This document shows positions 8,662 through 17,937 of a stretch of DNA of 64,000 bases, piece by piece. Position numbers and translations under genes: made by a program. Within the stretch, counting starts at the first letter, position 1. Each line of letters opens with the position of its first letter. Under the pieces are notes generated by a model. It had not been told where the DNA came from, made no database searches, and saw only the letters and a list, made by a program, of their open reading frames with translations. The stretch comes from Pseudomonas sp. Marseille-Q3773 (lineage in GTDB: Bacteria > Pseudomonadota > Gammaproteobacteria > Pseudomonadales > Pseudomonadaceae): the NCBI RefSeq assembly GCF_916618955.1, contig NZ_OU745390.1, positions 2,976,001-3,040,000 on the forward strand. Reading direction: 5' to 3'.

Positions 8662-9791
8662 CGGGTCTCTCCGGCACCTGCCAGGCTATTCAGCAGGGCC
8701 TGGCCCATACGCTCACGGCGCCAGCCGCGCAGCGAGTCGGGCAGTTGATAGGGGCCATTGGGATAGCCGCTCTTGAGCAGCGCTTCCAGGGTTTTCTTGC
8801 GCAGCATCAGCTCGGGGGCGATGCCCAGCCGCTCACCTTCGGCCTGGCCGATGGCGCGCAATTGCTTGAGGATGCCGGCGGCCTCGATCGGCAGCGGCTC
8901 GGGCAAGGCTGGTGGCCACTGCTCGGGCGGCAGGCTGGCGGCACGCTTGATCAGCTGGACCAGGAACTCACCGTCCTGGCGGATGGTGCGCGGGTGCATC
9001 TCGTCGATCTTGGCCAGCGCCGACAGGTTGTTCGGCTGGCTCTTGGCCATGGGCCACAACGAGTGCTCCTTGAGGATGCGGTTGCGCGGCACATCGCGGT
9101 TGCGCGCTTCGCGTTCACGCCAGGCGCACAGTTCACGCAGCACCGCCAGTTGCTGGGGCGCCAGCTTCCAGGCCAGCTTGACGTCGCGGTACAGGCTTTC
9201 GGGCTCGACTTCGCGGCGCAACTGGGCGACCAGCTCGGCACCGTCTTCCAGCACCCAGGCGTACTTGTCCTCGGACAGGCGTGGGCGCAACACGCTGAAC
9301 AGCTCGGCCAGGTGCACGGCATCTTCGGCAGCGTAGCTGACCTGGGTCTCGGAAAGTGGACGCTGCAGCCAGTCGGAGCGGGTTTCGCCCTTGGGCAGCT
9401 CGATGCCCAGCACGTCCTGCACCAGGCGCGAATAACCCATGGAGAAGCCCAGGTTCAGGTAGCCGGCCGCCAACTGCGTGTCGAACAGCGGCTGGGGCAA
9501 CTTGCCGGTCAGGCGCAACAGGACTTCGAGGTCTTCGCTGCAGGCATGCAGCACCTTGACCACGCCATTGTCCTCGAGCAGCTCGGCCAAAGGTTGCCAG
9601 TTGCCGATCAGCAGCGGGTCGATCAGGAAGGCACGCTGGCCGTCGCCGATCTGGATCAGCCCCGCCTTGGGGTAGAAGGTGTCGACCCGCATGAATTCGG
9701 TGTCGACGGCGACGAAGGGCAGTTCGTGCCAGTTCCGGCAGTGTTCGGCCAGGCTCTGGTCGTCACGGATCCAGTGTATTTCGATGGCCAC
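8658..9791 (-). CDS. rnd: Ribonuclease D
   Basis: 377 residues. The 3'-5' exonuclease domain shows the DEDDy set: VDTE (Asp30, Glu32), the [11 protein letters not shown]sp, and YAAEDAVHL with Tyr and Asp. The central [16 protein letters not shown] segment belongs to an HRDC domain; a second HRDC-like repeat follows. RNase D trims tRNA 3' ends and other structured RNAs. It is the first gene of a likely operon with ycgL and ghrA. Confidence 0.95.
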   Translation of the reverse strand: MAIEIHWIRDDQSLAEHCRNWHELPFVAVDTEFMRVDTFYPKAGLIQIGDGQRAFLIDPLLIGNWQPLAELLEDNGVVKVLHACSEDLEVLLRLTGKLPQPLFDTQLAAGYLNLGFSMGYSRLVQDVLGIELPKGETRSDWLQRPLSETQVSYAAEDAVHLAELFSVLRPRLSEDKYAWVLEDGAELVAQLRREVEPESLYRDVKLAWKLAPQQLAVLRELCAWREREARNRDVPRNRILKEHSLWPMAKSQPNNLSALAKIDEMHPRTIRQDGEFLVQLIKRAASLPPEQWPPALPEPLPIEAAGILKQLRAIGQAEGERLGIAPELMLRKKTLEALLKSGYPNGPYQLPDSLRGWRRERMGQALLNSLAGAGETR

Positions 9792-9913
9792 GAGGCTCTC
9801 CCACTAACATTGGCGCGCAGTATATACGGCGCGGGCACTGCTGGTGAAACCCGGGCCATCCTTGATATCGATCAGTGGTGCTGTTGTGCATACCCAGAAG
9901 ATCGCGCGATCAC

Positions 9914-10000
9914 TGTGGGAGCGGGCCAGCCCGCGAAGCAGGCACCACGGTGGATGGCACGGGCTTCGCCCGTGTTCGCGGGCGCGCCCGCTCCCACAGG
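9914..10000. repeat. Paired REP elements (inverted)
   Basis: CTGTGGGAGCGGGCC near 9913-9927 and GCGCGCCCGCTCCCACAGG near 9982-10000 are opposing REP cores. They lie upstream of rnd and downstream of the phosphoethanolamine transferase gene. Confidence 0.85.
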
Positions 10001-10017
10001 GCCGCAGCCACCCCCGA

Positions 10018-11667
10018 TCACTGCTTGGCCGCCAGCCATGGCCGACAGCTGGCGAACAGGTCCAGCGACTGCTGGTAGACCTCGGTGTGCACCTGCAACA
10101 GGCCGAGCATCGAGTGGAACAGGTTGTCCTGCGACAACGGGGCGTCGCTGAGCTTGGCCAGGCAGTCGGTATCGATGCCGAAGTCGTCCTTGTAGCTGTC
10201 GGAGAACCAGGTCAGCAGCGGCACGTGCTTCTGCTGCTCAGGAGCGATGGCGTAGGGCGTGCCATGCAGGAACAGGTTGTATTCACCCAGCGACTCGCCA
10301 TGATCGGACAGGTAGATCATCGCCGTGTCGACCTTGTCCTGCTTGCTGCGCAGGGTGTCGATCAGCGCGGCCAGCACCTTGTCGGTATAGGCCAGGGTGT
10401 TGTCATAGCCGTTGACGATTTCCTGCTGGCTGCACTGGTCCAGGGCATTGCTCTGGCACACCGGGGCAAAGCGCTGGTCGGCAGCCGGGTAGCGCTTGAA
10501 GTATTCCGGCCCATGGCTGCCCATCTGGTGCAGCACCAGCACGGTGTCCTTGTCGAGTTTGTCGATCAGCTCGCCCAGGCCCTGCAGCAGGATCTGGTCA
10601 TGGCACTCACCGTCCGCGCACAGCTGCGGGTCCTTGAGGTTGCTGACATCGATGAACTGCACACGGTCGCAGGTGCCCTTGCAGCCCGACTGGTTGTCGC
10701 GCCACTGCACCGCCAGGCCGGCACGCTGGAGGATGTCCAGCAACCCTTCGCGGTTCTTCGCCACGCGGGCATCGTAGTCCTTGCGCTGCATGCCGGAGAA
10801 CATGCACGGCACCGAGACGGCGGTTTCCGTGCCACAGGAGTGCACATCGGAGAACGCCAGCAGGCCCTGCTCGCGGGCGAGGTTCGGCGTGGTGTCGCGG
10901 TCATAGCCCAGGACCCCGAAATGGTCTGCCCGCGCACTTTCGCCCACCACCAGCACCGTCAGCGACTTGCGCTCATGTTTTTGCCAGGCGGCATCGCGCC
11001 TGGCATCTTCGCCGTAATGCTGGAAGGGCTGCGCAGCGGCACCGACGCGCTCGCTGACATAACCGAAGGACGCCCCGACGATATTGCTGGGGGTGAGCAT
11101 CAGGCGCAGTTCGTGGTGATTGCGAAACAGTGACGACAGGCCCTGGTAGTTGACCAGTGCCACCGAACCCAGGGCAACCACACAGGCGCCGCCGACCACC
11201 AATTTGCCGAACAGCTCGCGGTGCCAGGCGCGGTAGGCGATCGGCGCCTTCCACACCAAAATCGACGGCAGCACACCCAGGCCAAGGATATACAAGGCAA
11301 ACTTCAGCGAGAGCAAGTCACGCACTTCCGCCACATTGGTTTCGGCAATATTGCGGAACATGCCCGCATCAATAAGTACGCCGTACTGGTTCATGAAGTA
11401 GGCAACACCGGCGCCACTCAGGAACAACACAATGAGTAGCGGTTTCAATATGAAGCGGAACGCCAACAGCGTCAGGATCAGATTGAACGCGAACAGCATC
11501 ATCATGGCGAATGCCAAACCCAGCCATAGCCCAGGCAAACCGGGCGGAACGACCTGTTCGAGGTGATGCCAGAGGAAGAAGTTGAAGCCGATCAGCAGGT
11601 AAAGGCTGGCCAGCAGCGTGACCCATTCAGTCCGCAGGGATTTGAAGTTTGGCATCGGTATTCGCAT
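10018..11667 (-). CDS. eptA: Phosphoethanolamine transferase, EptA family
   Basis: 549 residues: about five transmembrane helices in the first 180 residues, then a periplasmic sulfatase-like domain. The zinc/phosphoryl site is visible: VVGESARADHFG (Glu243), the nucleophile Thr in SCGTETAVSVPCMFS (Thr280 region), and YLSDHGESLG with metal-binding Asp and His. The family transfers phosphoethanolamine from phosphatidylethanolamine to lipid A, lowering surface charge and cationic-peptide susceptibility. Start could be 11667 or 11655 (MPNFKS); neither has a clear ribosome site. A chromosomal family member, not MCR. Confidence 0.85.
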   Translation of the reverse strand: MRIPMPNFKSLRTEWVTLLASLYLLIGFNFFLWHHLEQVVPPGLPGLWLGLAFAMMMLFAFNLILTLLAFRFILKPLLIVLFLSGAGVAYFMNQYGVLIDAGMFRNIAETNVAEVRDLLSLKFALYILGLGVLPSILVWKAPIAYRAWHRELFGKLVVGGACVVALGSVALVNYQGLSSLFRNHHELRLMLTPSNIVGASFGYVSERVGAAAQPFQHYGEDARRDAAWQKHERKSLTVLVVGESARADHFGVLGYDRDTTPNLAREQGLLAFSDVHSCGTETAVSVPCMFSGMQRKDYDARVAKNREGLLDILQRAGLAVQWRDNQSGCKGTCDRVQFIDVSNLKDPQLCADGECHDQILLQGLGELIDKLDKDTVLVLHQMGSHGPEYFKRYPAADQRFAPVCQSNALDQCSQQEIVNGYDNTLAYTDKVLAALIDTLRSKQDKVDTAMIYLSDHGESLGEYNLFLHGTPYAIAPEQQKHVPLLTWFSDSYKDDFGIDTDCLAKLSDAPLSQDNLFHSMLGLLQVHTEVYQQSLDLFASCRPWLAAKQ

Positions 11668-11817
11668 TCAAGGGTAAGGGCCAGCCCGAGGGCCTGGGGG
11701 CACCGCGGAAACTTGGCCGAACTCTAGAAAGCGCACCATCAATTTTTTGTGAAAAAGACGCCAACAAATCCGTTAGCTGGCGCCTTCTACATTAAAAGAA
11801 GTTCATGAAACCGCGCT

Positions 11818-12183
11818 TCAGCCTGGCAGACGCAGCTTGGCGTAGGGCTCGCGATCGATATCCAGTACTTCCACGCACAGCTGGATGTCCAGCCCGGGTT
11901 GCTCGGGAATGGCTTCGCGCAGCACTTCCAGCAGGCTCTTGGACAGAAGAGCCTTCACCTCGGGCGAACGTCCGCCCAGAATCGCCAGGCGCACATGGGC
12001 GAAGGCCCGCTCGCCTGGCGAGGTGCCCACCCGAAAGTGCCTGAAGGATTCGGCACGGCTCTTGATATCCGCTTCGTCGGCGAACTGGCCACTGCCGACC
12101 AGGGCGTGATTCAGGCGCAGCAGCAGCACGTCGACGTTGAGCTCGCGCAGGTTGTCGCTGTATTCCAGGTTCAGGTGAGGCAT
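11818..12183 (-). CDS. 5-carboxymethyl-2-hydroxymuconate delta-isomerase (CHMI) family protein
   Basis: 121 residues starting MPHLNLEYSDNL. Pro immediately after Met becomes the catalytic N-terminal proline of the tautomerase superfamily, and the remainder fits CHMI length and pattern. In homoprotocatechuate degradation CHMI isomerises 5-carboxymethyl-2-hydroxymuconate, but no other hpa gene is in the window. This copy stands alone between eptA and a YdcH-like gene, so its actual substrate is uncertain. Confidence 0.82.
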   Translation of the reverse strand: MPHLNLEYSDNLRELNVDVLLLRLNHALVGSGQFADEADIKSRAESFRHFRVGTSPGERAFAHVRLAILGGRSPEVKALLSKSLLEVLREAIPEQPGLDIQLCVEVLDIDREPYAKLRLPG

Positions 12184-12298
12184 GGCGCAGGTTCCGGGTC
12201 GCGGGGAGATGCGACAGCCTACCCCAGTCCCCTACCTGCGCAAAGCCGACTATCCTCAAAGGTCAGGACCATTCGCCAACCCCGACAGAGGTGAAGAA

Positions 12299-12535
12299 AT
12301 GCCAGTTCCGCATGATCTGCTCGCTGACCTGCACGTTACCGCTGATGCATTCCAGGCGCTCATGAACAAGGACCAGACGCTGCACGCACTGCACAAGGAA
12401 TACAACGCCAAGGACAAGGAGGTAGTGGCTGCCGAAGCCAACGGTACCAACGACGAGGCCGTCAACCGCTTGCGCAAGGAGCGGTTGCTGATCAAGGACA
12501 AGATCGAACGGATCATTCATCCGCCCAAATCCTGA
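12299..12535 (+). CDS. YdcH family (DUF465) small helical protein
   Basis: 78 residues, nearly all alpha-helical and strongly charged, with the DUF465 pattern (FQALMNKDQTLHALHKEYNAKDKEV then RLRKERLLIKDKIERII). It probably forms an antiparallel helical hairpin or coiled coil. A GAGGTGAAG ribosome site precedes ATG 12299. Function is unknown. A hairpin terminator follows. Confidence 0.88.
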   Translation: MPVPHDLLADLHVTADAFQALMNKDQTLHALHKEYNAKDKEVVAAEANGTNDEAVNRLRKERLLIKDKIERIIHPPKS

Positions 12536-12556
12536 CTGAAACCCATTGAATTCACC

Positions 12557-12588
12557 GACCCTGTCGCCGGCAAGCCGGCGATAGGGTC
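12557..12588. terminator. Bidirectional hairpin terminator
   Basis: GACCCTGTCGCCGGC and GCCGGCGATAGGGTC form a 15-bp stem with one G-T pair and an AA loop. It sits between the convergent ydcH-like gene and the PLP enzyme gene; there is no long T run on either side. Confidence 0.7.
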
Positions 12589-12596
12589 AGCAATCA

Positions 12597-13766
12597 TCAC
12601 CTGGTAACCAGCGCTTTCAACGCCCCATCCAGATCCTCGACCAGGTCGCGGTAATCCTCGATCCCCACCGACAACCGCAGCAGGTTCTCGCTAATCCCCA
12701 TCACGCCCTTCTGCTCCGGGCTCAGCGAGCAGTGCGACATGCTCCAGGAGTGGTTGATCATGCTTTCCACCCCACCCAGCGAGTCGGCCAGCACGAAGAT
12801 CTGCAGCGCCTCCACCAGCCGGTTGAGTGCGGCACGGTCGCCCTTGACCTTCATCGCCACCACTGCCCCACCACTGCGCATCTGCCGCTTGCACAGTTCA
12901 TGCTGCGGGTGGCTTTCCAGCCCCGGGTAGTACACCTGCTCGACCTGCGCGTGGCTTTCGAGGAAGCGCGCCACCTGCAGGGCGTTGGCACACTGGCGCT
13001 CCATGCGCACATCCAGCGTCTTCAGCCCGCGCAGGGCCAGGTAGCAGTCGAACGGCCCCTGCACGCCGCCGATGGCCATGCTGATCCGGCGCAGGCGCGC
13101 CAGCAATGCATCATTCGCGGCTACCACCACGCCACCGGTCAGGTCGGAATGGCCGCCGATGTACTTGCTGGCCGAATGCATGACCAGGTCCACGCCCAGG
13201 GTGATGGGGCGTTGGTTCCACGGCGAACAGAAGGTGTTGTCGATGCAGGTGAGGATGCCCCGCGCCTTGGCCAGGTCGCACACGGCCTTGATGTCGACCA
13301 GGTGCAACAACGGGTTGGTCGGTGATTCGATCCAGATCAGCTGGGTTTCCGGCCGGATGGCAGCGGCCACGGCCTCGAGGTCGTTGAGGTCGACGTAGGT
13401 AGTGGTCAGGCCCGAGCTGCGGCTACGGTAGTCTTCGAGAATACGGAAGGTGCCGCCGTAGACACCGTTCATCACCACCACGTGGGCGTCTTTCGGCAAC
13501 AACTCCAGTACGGTGGCAGTGGCGTTCACACCCGAGGCACAGGCGACCGCGCCGACACCCTCTTCCAGGGCGGCGACACAGGTTTCGTAGGCATGTCGGG
13601 TGGGGTTGCCAACCCGGCTATAGGAATATTCCGGCTTGTCATCCAGGCTGCGTTTGGTGAACGAACTGGCGGTGACGATCGCCGGAAAAATGGCATTCTC
13701 GGCAACGCTGAACTGCTCGCCAGCATGGATGGTACGGGTGGCGAAGTTACGCGGCTTGTCGGACAT
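12597..13766 (-). CDS. Trans-sulfuration PLP enzyme (cystathionine gamma-synthase/lyase-like)
   Basis: 389 residues of the Cys/Met metabolism PLP family. Visible: YSYSRVGNPTRHAYE near the N-terminus (phosphate/PLP site of the neighbouring subunit), ASGVNATATVLELL, IWIESPTNP, CIDNTFCSP, and the Schiff-base lysine in HSASKYIGGHSD. Members make or cleave cystathionine or release methanethiol from methionine; sequence alone does not decide which. Start taken at ATG 13766 (MSDKPRN); ATG 13778 adds four residues. It diverges from an Lrp-type regulator. Confidence 0.88.
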   Translation of the reverse strand: MSDKPRNFATRTIHAGEQFSVAENAIFPAIVTASSFTKRSLDDKPEYSYSRVGNPTRHAYETCVAALEEGVGAVACASGVNATATVLELLPKDAHVVVMNGVYGGTFRILEDYRSRSSGLTTTYVDLNDLEAVAAAIRPETQLIWIESPTNPLLHLVDIKAVCDLAKARGILTCIDNTFCSPWNQRPITLGVDLVMHSASKYIGGHSDLTGGVVVAANDALLARLRRISMAIGGVQGPFDCYLALRGLKTLDVRMERQCANALQVARFLESHAQVEQVYYPGLESHPQHELCKRQMRSGGAVVAMKVKGDRAALNRLVEALQIFVLADSLGGVESMINHSWSMSHCSLSPEQKGVMGISENLLRLSVGIEDYRDLVEDLDGALKALVTR

Positions 13767-13870
13767 GGTCAGGCCCATTGGCAGAGTGAAAGTTGCCACT
13801 ATCGCACAACCCAAATCGTCTGGCCTTGGGGTAATCTGTGAAATATTTTCCTGCACGGCCCACACGCGAC

Positions 13871-14329
13871 ATGGACAGCTTCGACCAGCACATTCTCACC
13901 CTGCTTCAGCGCGACGCCGCAATCTCGCTCAAGGACCTGGCCGAGGCCGTCAACCTGTCCACCACCCCCTGCTGGAAGCGGGTCAAGCGCCTGGAAGACG
14001 AAGGCTACATCGTCGGCCGGGTCGCCTTGCTCGACCCCGAACGGCTGGGGCTCGGGCTGACGGTGTTCGTCCAGCTCAAGACCCAGCGCCACGACAGCGC
14101 CTGGCTGGAACAGTTTGCCGCGACCGTGACCGGGTTCGAGGAAGTGATGGAGTGCTATCGCATGTCGGGGGACTGGGACTACATGCTGCGGGTGGTGGTG
14201 GGTGATATCGCTGCATACGACCGCTTCTACAAAAAGCTCATCACCCGCACCGAGGGGCTTTCCAACATCACCTCCAGTTTTGCCATGGAGCAGATGAAGT
14301 ACACCACGGCGTACCCGGTTTCTCGGTAA
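13871..14329 (+). CDS. Lrp/AsnC family transcriptional regulator
   Basis: 152 residues: an N-terminal helix-turn-helix (DQHILTLLQRDAAISLKDLAEAVNLSTTPCWKRVKRLEDEGYI) followed by a RAM/ACT-like ligand-binding domain (VMECYRMSGDWDYMLRVVVGD). Such proteins sense amino acids and often control a divergent gene; here that is the trans-sulfuration enzyme about 105 bases away. Start at ATG 13871 fits family length; an upstream GTG at 13838 would add 11 residues and has a GGGG just before it. Confidence 0.9.
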   Translation: MDSFDQHILTLLQRDAAISLKDLAEAVNLSTTPCWKRVKRLEDEGYIVGRVALLDPERLGLGLTVFVQLKTQRHDSAWLEQFAATVTGFEEVMECYRMSGDWDYMLRVVVGDIAAYDRFYKKLITRTEGLSNITSSFAMEQMKYTTAYPVSR

Positions 14330-14332
14330 TTC

Positions 14333-14347
14333 GGCTGCTGTGCAGCC
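14333..14347. terminator. Small hairpin between convergent genes
   Basis: GGCTGC, TGT, GCAGCC is a perfect 6-bp stem with a 3-nt loop just after the Lrp-type gene stop. There is no T run, so it is a weak candidate. Confidence 0.4.
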
Positions 14348-14367
14348 CCATCCTGCAAACGCCCCAT

Positions 14368-16698
14368 TCAGCTTGCAGCATTGACCGCCGCAATCCGGTT
14401 CCCGGCCTGGGCCTTCTCGAGCTTGATCGCCACGAACTTCGAGGTCGGCGTATAAGTGCCCTCGCCATAGCTGTCCAGCGGTACCAGCGGGTTGGTTTCC
14501 GGGTAATAGGCCGCCGCCTGCCCTTCCGGCACGTCGTACGCCACCAGGCGGAAGCCCGACACCCGCCGCTCTACGCCATCCTCCCACAGCGACACCAGGT
14601 CCACATGCTCACCCGGCTCGAAGCCCATCCGGCGGATGTCGACCTCGTTGACGAACACCACCTCACGCAGGCCGAATACCCCGCGATAGCGGTCGTCCAG
14701 GCCATACAGGGTAGTGTTGTACTGGTCGTGCGAGCGCAGCGTCTGCAGGATCAGGTCGGGCTTGTCACCGCGCGCCAGCACCTTGGCATTCACCAGTTGT
14801 TCCGGCAACGCCTGCGGGCTGAAGCGCGCCTTGCCGGTGGCCGTGCGCCATTTACGCTCGGCCGCATGGTTGCCCAGGTGGAAACCGCCGGGGTGCTGCA
14901 GGCGCTCATTGAAGTCGCCAAAGCCGGGGATCACATCGGCGATCATGCTGCGGATGCGTCCGTAATCGGCAACCGCGTATTCCCAGTCGATCGGCCGCTT
15001 GCCCAGGGTCGCCTGGGCCATGCCGGCGATGATCCACGGCTCCGAGCGCAGGTGTGGCGAACGCGGGCGCAGCTGGCCGTGGGAAAGGTGCACCATGCTG
15101 AACGTGTCCTCCACGGTCACGCCTTGCGGCCCGCTGGCCTGCAGGTCGATTTCGGTACGGCCCAGGCACGGCAGGATCAGCGCGTCGCGGCCAGTGACCA
15201 GGTGCGAGCGGTTGAGCTTGGTGGAAATCTGTACGGTCAGTGCGCAGTTGCGCAGCGCCGCATGGGTGCGCGGCGTGTCCGGCGTGGCCTGGGCAAAGTT
15301 GCCGCCCAGGCCGATGAACACCTTGGCCCGCCCTTCTTCCATGGCCTTGATCGCCAGCACCGCGTTGTGCCCATGGGCGCGCGGCACGCGGAAGCGGAAG
15401 CGCTTTTCCAGGGCGTCGAGCAGCGCCGGCCGGGGTTTTTCGTCGATGCCCATGGTGCGATCGCCCTGCACGTTGCTGTGGCCACGCACCGGCGACAGGC
15501 CGGCACCGGGCTTGCCGACGTTGCCGCGCAGCAGTTGCAGGTTGACGATTTCCTGTACGGTTGCCACCGAGTGGCGGTGCTGGGTGACACCCATGGCCCA
15601 GCACATGATCACCCGCTCGGCCTTGCGGTACATGCGCGCGGCCAGCTCGATCTCGGCCTGGGTCAACCCCGATTGCGCGACGATGTGCGCCCACGGCGTG
15701 GCGTCGAGGACGTCCAGGTAGGCGTCGATGCCGCTGGTATGCTCGGCGATGAAGGCATGGTCGAACACCGCCGGTTCGCCGTTGGCCTGGGCTTCGCGCT
15801 CCCATTGCAGCAAGTACTTGGCCATGCCGCGCAACACCGCCATGTCGCCGCCCAGGGCTGGGCGGAAGTAGGCTGTGTTGGTCGGTTCGGAGCCATTGCT
15901 GAGCATCTCGAACGGGTGCTGCGGGTGCTGGAAGCGCTCCAGACCGCGCTCTTTCAACGGGTTGAAGCAGACCACCTGGGCCCCGCGCTTGACCGCTTCA
16001 CGCAACGGTTCGAGCATGCGCGGGTGGTTGGTGCCGGGGTTCTGGCCGATGACGAAGATCGCATCGGCCAGTTCCAGGTCGTGGAATACCACGGTGCCCT
16101 TGCCCACGCCAAGGGTTTCCGCCATGCCCACGCCACTGGCTTCGTGGCACATGTTCGAACAGTCGGGGAAATTGTTGGTGCCGTAGGCGCGGACGAACAG
16201 CTGGTAGAGGAACGCCGCTTCGTTGCTGGCCCGGCCCGAGGTATAGAACTCGGCCTGGTCAGGCGAGTCGAGCGCCTGCAGGTGCCGGGCGACCAGGGCG
16301 AAAGCCTCCTCCCAGCTGGTTTCGACATAGTGGTCGGTGGCTGCATCGTAACGCATCGGGTGGGTCAGCCGGCCTTGGTACTCCAGCCAGTAATCGCTCT
16401 GCGCGGCCAGTGCGCTGACGCTGTACCTGGCGAAGAACGCCGGGTCTACCGAACGGCCGGTGGCCTCCCAGTTGACCGCCTTGGCGCCGTTTTCGCAGAA
16501 CTTGACCATGTCGTTTTCCGGCGATTCGCCCCAGGCGCAGCCGGGGCAGTCGAAGCCGCCGTTCTGGTTGGTCTTGAGCATGGCCCGCAGGTTCTTGAAG
16601 GCATTGTCGCTGCCCAGCCAGCTTCTGGTCACGCTCTTGAGCGCCCCCCAGCCGGCGGCGGCGCCCTTGTAGTCGCGGATATGTCGGTCCTGGCTCAT
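14368..16698 (-). CDS. FdhF/YdeP family molybdopterin oxidoreductase
   Basis: 776 residues. The molybdopterin domain is recognisable (PMRYDAATDHYVETSWEEAFALVARHL, YTSGRASNEAAFLYQLFVRAYGTNNFPDCSNMCHEASG, VIGQNPGTNHPRML, RGNVGKPGAG). The N-terminus has only CPGCAWGE instead of a full 4Fe-4S CxxCxxxC set, as in YdeP proteins, whose substrates are unknown; E. coli ydeP is linked to acid resistance. ATG 16698 has GAGGA 9 bases upstream. It diverges from moaA, which supplies cofactor. Confidence 0.88.
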   Translation of the reverse strand: MSQDRHIRDYKGAAAGWGALKSVTRSWLGSDNAFKNLRAMLKTNQNGGFDCPGCAWGESPENDMVKFCENGAKAVNWEATGRSVDPAFFARYSVSALAAQSDYWLEYQGRLTHPMRYDAATDHYVETSWEEAFALVARHLQALDSPDQAEFYTSGRASNEAAFLYQLFVRAYGTNNFPDCSNMCHEASGVGMAETLGVGKGTVVFHDLELADAIFVIGQNPGTNHPRMLEPLREAVKRGAQVVCFNPLKERGLERFQHPQHPFEMLSNGSEPTNTAYFRPALGGDMAVLRGMAKYLLQWEREAQANGEPAVFDHAFIAEHTSGIDAYLDVLDATPWAHIVAQSGLTQAEIELAARMYRKAERVIMCWAMGVTQHRHSVATVQEIVNLQLLRGNVGKPGAGLSPVRGHSNVQGDRTMGIDEKPRPALLDALEKRFRFRVPRAHGHNAVLAIKAMEEGRAKVFIGLGGNFAQATPDTPRTHAALRNCALTVQISTKLNRSHLVTGRDALILPCLGRTEIDLQASGPQGVTVEDTFSMVHLSHGQLRPRSPHLRSEPWIIAGMAQATLGKRPIDWEYAVADYGRIRSMIADVIPGFGDFNERLQHPGGFHLGNHAAERKWRTATGKARFSPQALPEQLVNAKVLARGDKPDLILQTLRSHDQYNTTLYGLDDRYRGVFGLREVVFVNEVDIRRMGFEPGEHVDLVSLWEDGVERRVSGFRLVAYDVPEGQAAAYYPETNPLVPLDSYGEGTYTPTSKFVAIKLEKAQAGNRIAAVNAAS

Positions 16699-16851
16699 GC
16701 GCTGAATCCTCACGCTTCGATGCTTTTTTTCAGCCTATGGAGCGCGGGGTAGAGCCGTCCAATCGAAAGATCTTACGGCGTGATAAGCGCTTTCGATCAA
16801 GCGCCGAGGGTGATGATAGAAGCGGTCGATGAAATGGTCGGGCAAAGCAAT

Positions 16852-16878
16852 TTGACGGCCTTGTCCCCAGGTTATAGC
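16852..16878 (+). promoter_or_regulatory. Candidate promoter of moaA
   Basis: TTGACG at 16852-16857 and TATAGC at 16873-16878 are separated by 15 bp (or 17 bp to TAGCTT). They lie 35-60 bases upstream of the moaA GTG in the divergent spacer. This is inferred from sequence only. Confidence 0.4.
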
Positions 16879-16912
16879 TTGGAGTTCAGTCCCAACCCAT
16901 TCGAGCGCGAAC

Positions 16913-17917
16913 GTGGAACAGAACAGCCGGGCCCTGATCGACGGCTTCAACCGGAAAATCGACTACCTGCGGATGTCGGTCACCGATCGCTGCGACTTCC
17001 GCTGTGTGTACTGCATGGCCGAAGACATGCAGTTTCTGCCACGCCAGCAGATCCTCAGCCTCGAAGAACTGTTCGCGGTGGCCGAGCGCTTCGTCGCCCT
17101 CGGTACCCGCAAGATCCGCCTGACCGGTGGCGAGCCGCTGGTGCGCCAGGGCATCGTCGACCTGTGCGGGCGCATTGCCGCCCTGCCCGGTTTGCGCGAG
17201 TTGTGCCTGACCAGCAATGGTTCGCAACTCGGGCGCCTGGCCCAGCCACTGTTCGACGCCGGCGTGACGCGCCTGAACATCAGCCTCGACAGCCTGGATG
17301 CCGAGCGCTTCAGGCAGCTGACCCGTACCGGTGACCTGCACCAGGTCATTGCCGGTATCGACGCCGCGCGCCACGCGGGTTTCCAGCGCACCAAGCTCAA
17401 TTGCGTGGTGCTCAAGGGCCGCAACGACCACGAACTGGTCGACCTGGTGCGCTTTGCCATCGACCGCGAGCTGGACATCACCTTCATCGAGGAAATGCCG
17501 CTGGGCGTGATCGACGAGCATGAGCGCGGCGAGTCGTTCTGCTCCAGCGACGAGGTGCGCGAGCGCCTGGCCGAGCACTTCACCCTGGTCGAGTCGACCG
17601 AGTCCTCGCAAGGCCCGGCGCGCTATTGGCGCCTGGCCGAAGCCGGCAACACCCGCATCGGTTTCATTTCACCGCACAGCCACAACTTCTGCGCCACCTG
17701 CAACCGGGTGCGCCTGACCGTCGAAGGCCGCCTGCTGCTGTGCCTGGGCAACGAACATTCGGTGGACCTCAAGCAGGTGCTGCGCGCCCACCCGGGCAAC
17801 GCCGAACGCCTGGAACAGGCCATTCGCGACTCGCTGCACCTCAAACCCTACCGCCATCACTTCGAAGTCGGTGGCGACGTGCAGATCCTGCGCTTCATGA
17901 ACATGACCGGCGGCTAG
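16913..17917 (+). CDS. moaA: GTP 3',8-cyclase (molybdenum cofactor biosynthesis MoaA)
   Basis: 334 residues. The radical-SAM cluster ligands are Cys27, Cys31 and Cys34 (CDFRCVYC); the second 4Fe-4S site uses Cys260, Cys263 and Cys277 ([13 protein letters not shown] then LLLC). TGGEPL and the C-terminal Gly-Gly essential for activity are present. The enzyme converts GTP to 3',8-cyclo-GTP, the first step of molybdopterin synthesis. Start is GTG 16913. It sits divergent to the FdhF/YdeP gene, and moaB is 1 kb away. Confidence 0.95.
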   Translation: MEQNSRALIDGFNRKIDYLRMSVTDRCDFRCVYCMAEDMQFLPRQQILSLEELFAVAERFVALGTRKIRLTGGEPLVRQGIVDLCGRIAALPGLRELCLTSNGSQLGRLAQPLFDAGVTRLNISLDSLDAERFRQLTRTGDLHQVIAGIDAARHAGFQRTKLNCVVLKGRNDHELVDLVRFAIDRELDITFIEEMPLGVIDEHERGESFCSSDEVRERLAEHFTLVESTESSQGPARYWRLAEAGNTRIGFISPHSHNFCATCNRVRLTVEGRLLLCLGNEHSVDLKQVLRAHPGNAERLEQAIRDSLHLKPYRHHFEVGGDVQILRFMNMTGG

Positions 17918-17937
17918 GCTGCTGCCTCTGGATTGCC

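Noticed and set aside
10018..11667. Acquired mcr-type colistin resistance gene
   Set aside because: Normal codon use and housekeeping surroundings without mobile elements point to a chromosomal EptA-family gene.
14605..16752. 715-codon plus-strand frame opposite the FdhF/YdeP gene
   Set aside because: Antisense shadow of the oxidoreductase gene.
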